Source: Paramecium sonneborni (Eukaryota > Ciliophora > Oligohymenophorea > Peniculida > Parameciidae). Taken from it: a stretch of DNA of 64,000 bases. The notes beneath the pieces are model-generated. The model made no database searches. It had not been told where the DNA came from and saw only the letters and a program-made list of their open reading frames with translations. Below, in pieces: positions 11,364 through 23,007 of the stretch. Both the position numbers and the translations under genes were made by a program. Each line of letters begins with the position of its first letter. The first letter of the stretch is position 1. The stretch lies in NCBI GenBank assembly GCA_905182985.1, contig CAJJDN010000155.1:181726-245725 (forward strand), read 5' to 3'.

Positions 11364-13200
11364 TCAAAATGCATTATTACTATTTTTATTATTCTCACTA
11401 ATCATAAATAATTTGGGAGTTATAAAAGTGCCCTAACTAACTGGAAGTTTCAAATTCTTACGTACTGAATCTTATTTTAATATTGTTCTTTAATGAGGTT
11501 TTAAACTAGTTAATCTCATGTTTCTGATACTTTCATCAACCAAAAGAGTTGTTGAATGTTCTTTTTTTAGTATTCTTTTAATTCCTGAAGTTTTTTCACT
11601 TTTTAATCTAACAAATTCAGTTCTTTATTCTAAAATTTTAGATTCTGATCTATATTCTTATGGTCTTAAAGTGCATTCTGATTTCATTTCAGGTTTTTCA
11701 ATTCTTTTTTATGATTATTATGATTATGATTATTACTATTATTACTATTACTATTATTATTATTATATTTTCTTTATATCTAATAATATAAAATAAATAA
11801 TTACTTGCTCCTGTAGATTCTTAATATAATAAACCAGCATATTCTATAAATTTATCATAATCTTCTTCATATTGTTCTAGAGGGTAGACTTTCTCAAAAT
11901 TTCCAATATTTAAATTTTCATATTAATCTCTCACTTCTTAGCATTATTTGATAAGTTTTTACTTTTCATCTAAAGTTAATTTGATAGGTTTAGTTGTCAA
12001 CATTCTTTATTAAAGCATTTGTTTTTCTTAATTAATAATTTCTTATTTAGCTTTTTGAGTACAATTCATCAAGATTAAAGATTATGAAATTAATTATCTT
12101 TTAATGGCTGCATCTAAAGGAGTATCAGTAGTAAAACTTGGAGAATGGTTAACTTCTAATAAATATGGTTTAAGTTTATGATCTAAGATAACATCCATTC
12201 CTAAAACTTCAAAGCACATATTATTCATATGATTATTAGGTTAACAAGATTTATATTAATGAGCTAATATAGGTTAAACAGCACAGAATGTTTTAATCAT
12301 CATTTTTTTAATAGTATTCCATAATAAATCAACATTTTCTCCTCTACTTTTGAGTAATTCAAAAACACTTGTCATACTTCTCTTATGTCCAACATCCATT
12401 TATTTATCACTTTAATTAAATACAAAATTTTCATTATCTTTATTAACAGCATAATTAGTTAAATGCATACAAATATTATCTAAATTATCTTTACCTGGTT
12501 TTTTGTATAACTCTGTAGCAAATCTAGCTAGACCTTCTTTAAAGATATATATTCTTAAAGGATCACAACCTGCTAATAATACATATATTCTAAGATCGAA
12601 TTTTAAACCGTCAATTAAATAAGGTTTACTTAAATATCTTTAAGCAACATAATGTTCATGAATTGAAAGTCCTTCAGCATCTTTAACTATCATTATTCCC
12701 TTCCCTTAACAAGATGCTTCTGGTTTTATGATAAATGTTCGATTCTTTCCAATGTTGGCTCTAAAATCACTTAATTCTGCTGGTAATAACCAAGTATATG
12801 GAAAGTAATTATATGCTTAAGGAAACTATTTATGCATTTTCATAAGGTTCCTTCCCAAATGATTTTTACGAGCTAAACTATACATTCCAGGAAAATGATT
12901 AACCTTTTGATAACCTAATTAATTTGACTAATCAAATACCATTCATTCTACCCAAAAGATCTGAAAAGACTGCTCCATCAGTCCACCATACATCCCAATT
13001 TGTAGCATTCTCATCTTTCTAAATTTTCCAATTCAACATTTTCTTACCTACATATCGTATCACTGGGTATTAAGAACCTATATGGAGATATAAACATCAT
13101 TTGTACTCGAAACATTTATTACTAACTGTTCTCTACTTTTCTTCACTTTACTTTTTGGTTTTATCGTCTCTTTTTATGTTTAACTATCATCTTATTACAT
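11364..13200 (-). CDS. Tubulin tyrosine ligase-like polyglutamylase, TTLL6/11/13 type (585 aa)
   Basis: It would add glutamate side chains to tubulin in axonemes and cortical microtubules. The TTL domain is complete: [38 protein letters not shown], the ATP-binding loop [34 protein letters not shown] (the (K)FD(L)R signature), HLTNYAVNK, and [13 protein letters not shown] with the Mg-binding Glu and Asn. The GCQGKGI-type loop and HLTNYAVNK favour polyglutamylases over tyrosine ligase. The C-terminal extension carries a poly-Gln tract and a basic Ser/Lys tail. Introns: 13078-13106, 12915-12939 and 11780-11804; 586 codons spliced. The start lies 22 bases from the stop of the upstream gene. A plus ORF at 11518-11796 is antisense to this gene. 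Confidence 0.93.
11714..11768. repeat. TAA/TAG trinucleotide microsatellite coding poly-Gln
   Basis: Run of TTA/CTA-type triplets on the plus strand, read on the minus strand as TAA and TAG codons, i.e. a poly-glutamine tract with interspersed Ser in the TTLL C-terminal tail. A probable site of length variation. Confidence 0.7.
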
Positions 13201-13222
13201 AGTATATATATATAAATAATAT

Positions 13223-16200
13223 TCATAGCAATTATTAATAAGTAGAAACTAGTAGTCTGTTTTTAAAACTCTGATATATTCTTTTCCCTAATTCTTAATG
13301 TAATCCTAAATTTAATAAACTTATTGCGCTAGGAATACATTACTATATATCCTTTAGAGAATATTTTATTGTAACATTCTTACAATTTTTCATACTCTCA
13401 AAATATAAATGAAACTTTCTTCGTTTCTCTTAATAAAAAATAGAAACATATATCTGTGTTGGTCTCATTGTAAATATCATTCTCTTCAATAAAACATATT
13501 AATATTGCTAATATTATAATTTAAGAATTATACTTTAAATGCAGCATATTATTTATAATTAGCATTAACCTTTATTAATTATGGACATTTATCATCTCCC
13601 ATAACATCTTAAATAATGAATGTACTTGGATTCAATTTCAATTGCTTTTTCAATTTGTTCAACATGTACACTGAACATTTCTAAATATCTGATTGTATGA
13701 ATTCATATTAATCTGCAAAACAATCTTTCAGCTTCAGATTCTATAGATTTCTTCTTTCATCATTATAATAACTATATAAGACTTTACGTAACATTAATTT
13801 AAAGTTAACAATCTTTAATTCTTCAAATAATGTGATTCTTTGATAGAGTTAAAAGTTTTAGCTCTCATTCAATCTAATTGGAACACAACCTTTGAACATG
13901 TCCAATGGTTTTCGACCATTTTCAACAAATACTTCAAATAAGGCATTAACTTCATTACCCAAATACACTACTTGAGTATAGAGATTTTCTCTCAAAACTC
14001 CTTAAAATGAATCAAGATTAAAAATGAAATGATTTTAAGAATTCTTAGTAATTGTTATTTTATTCATTAGAGTTTCCCATATCTTTATTTCAAAAGTTGA
14101 TATCATATCCAGATTGTTTTTTCTTACAAGTATTTAATTAAAAAATAAATCTTTATCACTTTAATAGTAATTTTCCATGCTTCCTTAATTTGAAATTCGT
14201 GGACTATGTTTAAAAAATAGACTTTTATCTGTACGAGCAATATTTTACTAAGTAGGCAATAATAATCGATTAGGATTTAAATTACCTAAAGAATTTTAAA
14301 CACTATATTATTTAGCAATCTATTTTTTCAAAAAAATCGGTGGTTATGTAGAAGATCTTACATTCTATCTACTTTAATCACTAAATGATTCAAGTAATTT
14401 AGGGGTTTCATCATTTGGCCTTTCAAGTAATTCATCTTCATTATTAATAGATACTTTGCTCTCTGTTAATTTTTATAATTCCAATTATGGAATTGCTCTT
14501 GCTTAACTTCTCATTTCACTATAAAAATCTTCAAATTCTTCTGGATGATTTACAGCCATCTAATATATCTTACTTATTTCAGAAAATTTCCATCTATTAA
14601 TATAAAACTAATCTATGGTTTCTTTTGTAACCAAACATGATGGAAAAATAGATTCTAAAAACTCAGGACTCATTTATTGAAAGTCACTCTATTAGATATA
14701 ACAACTAAAATTTCTACAAGTTTATGGAATATACAATCCTATTTAAAATTTATTTATTGACAGATATGAGACAGTAATTATTACATACATGGAATTTACT
14801 ACTTTTGTGGTTTTATATATAAACTTTTATCCTCTAAATACTGCTGTTAACATAGAAGTATTCTTTAAAATTCTACTGGCCTCTTCAGGTAATTATAAAT
14901 TATCTATTTAGACATCCATGATTTGAGTTTAAGATTTCTTTCGAAATCCATTATCATTTAATAAAATAGATAATTTGGGTTGGGATATTCTAACACTTTA
15001 TTGTTCTTCTAATATGTTACTTCCATATGTAACTTCAGTAAATGTATTATGAAGATCATATTTTGATTGATTAATGATATACGATAATGGTATTTTAACT
15101 CCATGATAAGTGTTGGTTCTGTAACAAACTAAATAGGCAGTTAAAATTTTGAGAATATCATGTAAAATCTTATCATTAAAACAATTATTGAATGCAACTT
15201 TTGGACAGATGCTTTAGATATCTGCAAGATCTAAGACTAATTTGAATATTTTGGTTCTACTTTCTTATGGAGTTATTTAAAAATAAAAGTAGGTATGTTC
15301 TCCATTTTCTTGATCGAAATAAAATTTATTGAATTAGTACACTTCACATTCAACAAAGACTTTACCAATATTACTGACTCTACTCTGGGCATTAAAAGTT
15401 TTCCTAAGGAAATAAGTATTCATAAAATATCTCAAACGACTTGATGAAATTAAAGTTAATTTCAATTGCTATTTAAAATAATAAAAAAGAATAGTTTGTT
15501 TCAATAGTCTTTGATTTTCATTGCTTATAAATTACAACGGATCAGAAATGTACATTAATAAAAACTGATCTAAAGCACTATATTTATCTCTATTTCTCTC
15601 TTCTAAAGTAATCTATTATCTTTTGAATTGTAATGCTTTACCTATTAATCTACGTTAAATTTTCGATTGTGATCTAATTTGATGACCTATTAACTAAGTT
15701 TTATTGAAGATATGTAATATTTTCTCAAGATCTTGTAATTAATTTATTGTTCTATAGTATGTTAATCTTTAGTTAGGATAATATAATCTAATTTTAATTT
15801 GTAATTTTTTTTATCCTATGAGTTCATGCATATTCTTTTTCAAAACTATCAAATCTTATTTGGCCTACTGATCACTTAAATATAATAATTTAGTGTCAAA
15901 GATTTTTGTTTCTTTGAAACACACTTCAACCCTAAAATAGTAGTTTTTATCTTTAAAATAGAATTTATTTTTCATAATATTGAATTTACTTCTATAGTTT
16001 TTAAATGATTTTTCTTCTAATACACTTTCATCGTAACTGTCATGTTTAGAGTCTGCTAAAATAGATTATTAAAAACATTCATCATTATCTATTTAAGATC
16101 CTTTTTAATCAAGGGCTAATGAGGCCATTCTTTCTGAATAAATTAAGCTATTAATATTAGTCAAAGGTAATAATTGATCAGCTTATAATTGTTCATAAAC

Positions 16201-17655
16201 TTCGTTTCTTATTTAAATATCATAATGATTAATCCTTTTAACATATCTATCTAACAAAATCAGTGTATGTCTAAAATTGTATGAGAGTAATTCTTCTATA
16301 AATGATAATTTAAGTATTTTATCTTCTTACATTAAAATATTAATAATTTCTAATTTTTTTTTTGTATCTGGTAATCTCATTCCAAAATCAATATTAATTT
16401 ATTTTTTTACAGAATTTCCATCTTAATTATTAATAACTAAATAGCTTTTAGAATCCTGTAATAGAATAAATGAGGTAAATAGAGTATTATTTTCCTTTAA
16501 AATTAGATTAAGTGCAACATAGTTATCTGGATATTCATTAATGAATTATTCAGATTCTGGTTATATAACAATGCCTTATGGTGGGAAATAAGGTTCCAAG
16601 TTCATTTGTGTATTAAATTTAATTATAGGACCTTCTTTTGGTTAATAATCTTGATAATCATCTAAATTAGCTAATTAGAATTCTGGGAAATATTCTCGGA
16701 CTAATAAAATTTCTGAATGAGATCTATCTTTATATTCTTACAATTCTTCTAAACTTTTTTTAGATTATGGTGGTTCATAAGCTTCTTTATGTTTTTTAGC
16801 AAATTCAGAGAATTGACTACCAATTTTAGGAATAAGACTATTTCTAATAATTGCTTATGATGAAACAATAGGTTCAAATCTTGGACTTATCATTGTATTT
16901 CTGTTATGAATAGCTGTATATTATTTTTTAGGTTTTCTTTAAGGTGGTTAATTAACTTATTCTCTTTCAGAACTATTATCAAATGATTTGAGATTAATAG
17001 AAGGGCATTTTTTATGAGATTGTATAGCATTTTAATGAGAATATTCAGATTTATTATCATCAGATTCTTGAATTTCAATGCTTTATTCATGAATAAATTC
17101 TTCAGTATAAATTTAATTTCTTCTCTATGTAGATAAAGTTATAGTTGCTTATTCTTAATGTGGATATTAATGTTATATTAATTTGATGGGTTCATTTTTA
17201 AATTGTTTTAATACCATAATTCTTTTTCTTTCTTTTTAGATCTTCTTATTTCTGTAACATTTAGTATTATCAATAATTTAATCAAGTAATTTTTTATTGA
17301 TAGCATCTTTCATTGAAACTAATTTATAACCAACAATTGATCTTATCAAATAATAATGATTTTTAAGTGCATATATTAATTTACCTATAAGTTATTAAGC
17401 AAATTCAGCTTTTAAGAATACTATAGTATTGCATTTGTTTGGCTCATATAGATTTTACTATTTACAATATATACTTAAAAGACCATTGAAATTTTCTAAA
17501 CGATCTTTACAAAACCATCTTTAATATTCATCAAGATAACTAATAAAATTATTAATTTTAAAATTGAGATTGTATTATTAATTGTCATTTTATAGAGAGA
17601 AGAAGACAATGAGTTACAATGCAATAATGGCTTTTTAATCAGTGAAAATGTTCAT
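13223..17655 (-). CDS. Very large protein of unknown function (1468 aa)
   Basis: Not recognised. One long frame broken only by a 26-nt intron (13508-13533); 1469 codons spliced. No signal peptide or transmembrane helix stands out. Visible parts: N-terminal 170 residues mixed alpha (IALQLIVFFSLQND at the start), a basic block after about residue 145 (CYRNKKIQKERKRIM), a low-complexity acidic/basic linker, then about 1000 residues of ordinary globular composition with beta-rich stretches (RTKIFKLVLDLADIQSIC, KFIYKTTKVVNSMYVIITV), and a C-terminal helical block ending LHQELGKRIYQSF. Its first ATG overlaps the TGA of the upstream gene (ATGA). A later Met could be the true start. Expression as a cytosolic scaffold is possible but unsupported. 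Confidence 0.75.
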
Positions 17656-20004
17656 TATATGTTAAAGTTAATGTTCTTAATTAATTAAAGATATAAAGTA
17701 CTTATGGGAGATGGAGTGTTGAAAACATAATTTTATTCATCTTCTTCTGTTTAACTATTTGTCTATGAAACATCACTAAAAGCACAAATGGAGATATTTG
17801 ATAATTTCCATATTTTGATCTGATCATCAAAGAATAATTTACCCAAGAAATATAATTCTTATTCTGGAAGATTATAGAAATCATTAATAATTGAAACTAA
17901 CTAAAATAAATATAATTAATAAATATTACAGTTTTAGCTTTGTTTGTACTAATTTATTCAGCTTCATTGTTTTTTATTTCTCGAACAATCTGATCAAATC
18001 TACCTCCTTTACGAATAGAATTTTTAAGTTCTTTAACTGAAACTTTCATAGTACTAGTAATTCTGGTGTTAGTTTAAGTAGTATCTATTTTATCAGTACA
18101 AATAGTTTAAGTCTATGGTTTTGAAATAGATAAAGGAGTATATTCAATATTATGAATGGTAGTAACTTTTTTAATATTACATTTATATTTTCTAAAATAT
18201 TACTAAATAATATTTGCTGCTACATTGAGTTATTCAATAGTATATTTATTTAATAATTCATTATAGAGAGTATCACTTTATTCTGTATTTTCAGTTTAAA
18301 CATGTGATAAATGAGGAATCATAGTTTATTATTGAGGAGATTATTATTATTATGCCAATACTGATTCAGTAGTAGGTACTCTAATCTCATCTAATTGTTA
18401 TTATTGCATATTCAAATCTTAAACTGTTTACATTTTGGTTAATTTTTATTCACTTTATTGAGTATCAGATTTATTATGCATCATTTGTGTACCTTATTTA
18501 TTCAACATTCTAGGTATAAGTCTGTTAGATTTAATTTTTTTTTTATTTGCAATAATTTATTCAGTAGTTTCTCCTTATTTACTGGTTTTCTTTCTTAATT
18601 AGATATGTTCTGATTTAAATTAAGGTCTGGCTAACATCATTTCATCTATGGGTTCTGTTTTAAGTTATGTTTCTTATAATTAAATTCTAAATTAAATATA
18701 TATTATAGATACTTCAATTTATCCATATAATTATCCATTAATTAACTATTTCTCTATGAATGCATTGCCAAAGATAATCTTGGAGAGAATAATTTATCTT
18801 AAGAAAGAAGTGATTAATTCATATAAGTGGATGCTCCTCTTGATGAGGATTTCTAATGTTAGTGTTTGATTTAAAACACTTTTTCTTATTATTATTAATA
18901 ATCTTCTATTTGTTATTGATTTGAAATGGTCTTTAACTTTTCTTCATATTCATATCTAACTTTCTTTACATATTCTGGCATCTAATATTTGGTAGAATGA
19001 GATGACAATTATCTTACTATTGATTAGTATGATTTAACTTGTTTCTACATGTGATGCTATCAATATTAAATCTATTAATTGTACATCAAAATTCTTATTA
19101 GGTTTTAATGGAGCTACTTTCCGTAACAATTCTTATCCAACATCTTTTTATAGATCTGCTTTAAATTATTAAAAATCCACTTTCTCTTAACCCATAATCA
19201 TCTCAAATTCCATCTTCTAACTTAATTTTTCATATTTGTCTCTTGCTTTCATAGTAGTAGGTGCATCTGATCCAAATATTAATTCCTAAATTTACCATGC
19301 CTTATATAAATTTCGTAATGATTCTCTCTCAAATCCTACTTTAAATTATGATTTCCCTATATAATAAAATGCTCTTGCTAACATCATAAACCATTTCCTA
19401 TATTCTTAATGAAACTCCTCTTTTGTTAATGTCCTTAAAGAATCAAATGTGATTCCCAATCTTTACAATATGTCCACCAATTTATTACATTAATCTAACA
19501 TATCATCTTTACGATGCATCATTCTACATACTTCACTTCCATGAAATAGTAGTTATGCATATAATTTTAATATTTACTTATCCTCCTCACTTATATTCAC
19601 TCTTTTTGAGTAAGCAAATTTATCCATAAATGGTAATACATCTCTTAAATTCATCCAAGCTTTCTAATATTATCCTTATTACTCATACAATTATGAAATC
19701 TACAATATTGCGTGACCCCTAGATTTCACAAAAGTATTTGTATAAAATATTCCACTTGTAATTGATATCGGAGTAGTTATCTATATATTCCTAAACTATT
19801 CTATACCTCTTTTGCTCTATTAAAAAACATTTCTGCTTAAGTATTATTTCCCTATTTCAAAAGAATTCTTCCATCCTTTATCAATGTATTTGCAAAATCT
19901 ACTGCTGCATTCACTACAAGTGGAGACTCCCATCCATTCTAAGACAACGTCTACATATAAAACCTTTCCAATCTCTACAAATTTAATAGTTATCCCTATT
20001 ACAT
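17652..20004 (-). CDS. TPR-like protein with an IQ motif (749 aa)
   Basis: The N-terminal half is helical with TPR-like repeats (ADFANTLIKDGRILL-like helices, then YEQQGQYQKAWMNL and ARAFYYIGKSQFKVGFE). The middle is Gln/Ser-rich and probably disordered. An IQ motif follows at NVAANIIQQYFRKYK and then a short C-terminal region (FFDDQIKIWKLSN) that superficially looks WD-like but is a single strand. Introns: 19781-19806, 19017-19038, 18687-18712 and 17901-17929 (26, 22, 26 and 29 nt); 750 codons. The chosen ATG gives an open frame but an earlier exon cannot be excluded. Possibly a calmodulin-binding adaptor of the cortex; family not named. Confidence 0.78.
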
Positions 20005-20725
20005 ATATATATATTTATATTAGTCATTATCATAAGAAATTTCATAATTATATATTAACTCAATTTTATTATTATCAACAACAATACTTTTATTCTTACT
20101 AATTGTATCCCTCACTCCATCCTTTCTTTTATTTACATCTAATTTATTTATTATTTATTACTTCCTCTCCTAAAATTTATATATATCTTTTATTAAATTT
20201 CATTCAATTCATTCAAATTTTATTTTATTTTTTTTATCAACCTAAAATTAATTATTAAAAGCCCCAATTAGACATAAAAATTATAAATTTCTTATTATTT
20301 ATCAATACTTTAAAATAAATCATTTAATAAAATATCACATTATAATTTCTTTACTTCCATTCTAAATAATTTACCTTACATTATGAATTTCTATTTTATT
20401 AATTTAATTAATTTCTTTTTTTTTCCCTCATAATGATAACCTTTTGATATTATTTCTTTTCTCCTTAAATCTCTCTCATAAAATTTGAAGATTAAAAATA
20501 ATTCCTCCTTATAGTATAAATTCGAACACATATGATTTAAAAGTTCTTGTATAAATAAATTTTTATTTTGAACAGATATTATAAAAGTATGAAAGTATGA
20601 GACTGTGTATAATATTCTAAGAAATGGTTAAATTTGAATATTAAATTTTAAGAAATAATGATTTAAAAATAATAGAACATAATAAACATTTCCTTTTTTT
20701 AAACAATAAATTATTTTTTCATATG
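20005..20725. other. Intergenic, AT-rich
   Basis: About 720 bases between two minus-strand genes, the longest empty stretch in the left third. Long T and A runs and an (AT)n tract near 20003-20014; no convincing frame. Confidence 0.5.
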
Positions 20726-22939
20726 TCACTACAAATCTATTCTTAATTGACTAATCTTCTTAATTTCATTTGATGATAATTCAGAGATTGCACTACTACT
20801 TAGAAATTCTTCCATCTCCTTAAATGATTCCAAAAGTAAGGTGCTACAGATTAATTGTAATCTGGTGAATGCTTACTTATTATTTGGGTTAGTCATCCTA
20901 TAAATAAATAATAAATTTTAACATTATTAAATAATTGATACTTGTTCTGACTTCCTTCTCTAGGATTACAGCTCCTGTTTGATGGAATTTCTTATTCATT
21001 ATAATTTATTCTAATTATTTTGAAATACAATGACATAAATGTAATGTCATTTAATCATAATTTTCTTACGTAAATTAAGTCTTCCATTAATTTAAACCTT
21101 TAAAAGCATTTTTCATTTAATTTGAGAAATACTTTTAATACTCTCTTTCTTACTCTAACATTACAACATCTTTCTAATCAAAATGTAGTTATTTAATTTC
21201 TTCAAATACTTCTTTAACTGTATTTCTCAAATTTTCTGCCAATACTTTTAATTTCTCTTCCATTAATTTCTAAAACTTTTTTGTATTAACTTCAATCATT
21301 TCCTCTACAGCACCAACTATCATTTAAGATTATGGACCTTTAGGTAATTCACTATAGATTTAAGATTTAAGTGTTTTTAAATACATAGGAATATTGCTTA
21401 AAATATTGAACAATAGAATTATGAATGAATTATTTACTGTCTACTCTTATGCTATACCTATGGCTGATGATGAAAAGTATTCTTTCTTTAAATATCGATG
21501 AAATAATTGTAGTGTAATTTGATGTAAATCATCAGATATAACTTAGAATCCAATAAAATTTATTAAAGCACTTGCAATAATTTAATTTTCAGTTGAAATT
21601 GCTCTCTAAATTTATTATTTTATCAAATAGAATATTTCTTCTAACCATTCATGATACCCATGACTTAAAAGTACATTTTAACACTCTAATAATTTTGTAA
21701 ATTTTGCCTTATCAAAATTCCATAAATCCTTAAGAGGTTCTGATTTCTATACAAAAAAGACAATTTATTATTGAAGTTCAATTTAAGAGAACTCAAGATA
21801 TTTACCTAAGTATTCTGTAATGATTTCTCCAATGGCTAAATTTGTGATGTCCTTTTCTAATTCTGCTGTTTATTTAAGATGCTATAGAAATCCCTAATAT
21901 TCACTAGATATAGCAGAAATCTCATCACAATAGTAAGAAACCTTCTCTAATTATTTCTAATCCAAATTAATCTTTTTAGAGATAGACTACAATAATTAAT
22001 TTTCATAACTCTACACAGCTTTTGCATTCTTAACCATTTTTTCAATTTCGAAAAAAGTATTTAATTGTTTTAAAACACCTAATAGGTAAGGATGTGAAAC
22101 TTTTGATACAAGATAATCAATCAATTCTAAAACACCTTCTACTCCATAATATTGTTGAACATTCTTAGAGAATTTCTCTGGCTTTATTAATTCTAAAATG
22201 CCAACAAAGTAATTCAAAAATGGATAATGATACTTATTATTGATATCTGAAAATGATAAAGGCAAATTTTGTTATTCATTTTATTCTAAGAGTCTAAGAT
22301 CTTTAAGCAATTCTTCTCCATAAATATTTTTAACTTTATCCAAAGATTATTCTAAATGTAACACTCTTGCCAAACCTGAACATAAATTAATTTTTTCAAG
22401 TTCATTATTTTTGACTGCTAATTCAAATTATTATTTTTGAAATGGTATCAATTAATTCATGATAATATTTTCAACGAATTGATAATCTGCTTGACAAAAT
22501 TCTTTCAATAAATTTGGAAGTATTTCATAATAGACTTGACCAAATTTAATACAAGAAGCAATATCCTATTATTCAATAGCAATTGGTAATTGATTCTTGA
22601 TTCTACTCAATTCTAGAAAACAATTTAATGTATTAAGTAACAATTCAACATTTTTCTTTTGATTTCTTGCCATACTTGAAATTCTTACTTAAGTGCCTCA
22701 AAACTCTTAATTGTAGTGTGAGCATTCTATTGAATTTGATGTACTTGATTATCCATAAGAATGGCATCTTGTCTTAAGTTTGATACTTTAGCAATGCTAC
22801 CTTTAATGGAATCATGTAGATTATCATTTTCATTTGAATTAAGTAATTTGTTAGCTTCTTAAATGAGTTTTTGTTTTCTCATACTATAAAGAACTTCTTC
22901 TTATTCAATAAGTGGATAGATATCTTTTATTTAGTTCAT
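20726..22939 (-). CDS. COG4: Conserved oligomeric Golgi complex subunit 4
   Basis: Subunit of the COG tether that acts in retrograde vesicle traffic within the Golgi. The 721-residue size is right for COG4 (human about 785). Recognisable features: N-terminal coiled coil, the ELSRIKNQLPIAIE block, IVGAVEEMIEVNTKKFQKLM, the ILEKEVRTSINYL segment, and the diagnostic C-terminus SSNEIKKISQLRIDL, matching the 'EV..VL.LRIDF' end of COG4 proteins. Introns: 22666-22688 (23 nt) and 20898-20922 (25 nt); 722 codons. It is divergent from surface antigen gene 1 with only 68 bases between start codons, so a constitutive gene and an antigen gene share one promoter interval. Confidence 0.88.
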
Positions 22940-23007
22940 TATATATTATATCTAAAGTATTTATTAATATATTCAAGTATTTTATTATTTCATAATTTAA
23001 AATAGGA
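22940..23007. promoter_or_regulatory. 68-bp bidirectional promoter interval (COG4 / surface antigen 1)
   Basis: It is bounded by the two start codons. Entirely AT-rich, no clear core element. Both 5' UTRs and both promoters must fit here or overlap the coding regions. Confidence 0.55.

Noticed and set aside
11518..11796. Plus-strand 92-codon ORF with a poly-Tyr end
   Set aside because: It is the complement of the TTLL C-terminal poly-Gln microsatellite; the minus frame continues into a complete TTL domain.
16890..17090. Minus ORF of 66 codons
   Set aside because: Wrong frame inside the 1468-codon gene.
17701..17884. WD40-like segment (FFDDQIKIWKLSN) and the 60-codon ORF at 17702-17884
   Set aside because: One isolated strand at the end of the TPR/IQ protein does not make a WD domain; the ORF is a different frame of the same exon.
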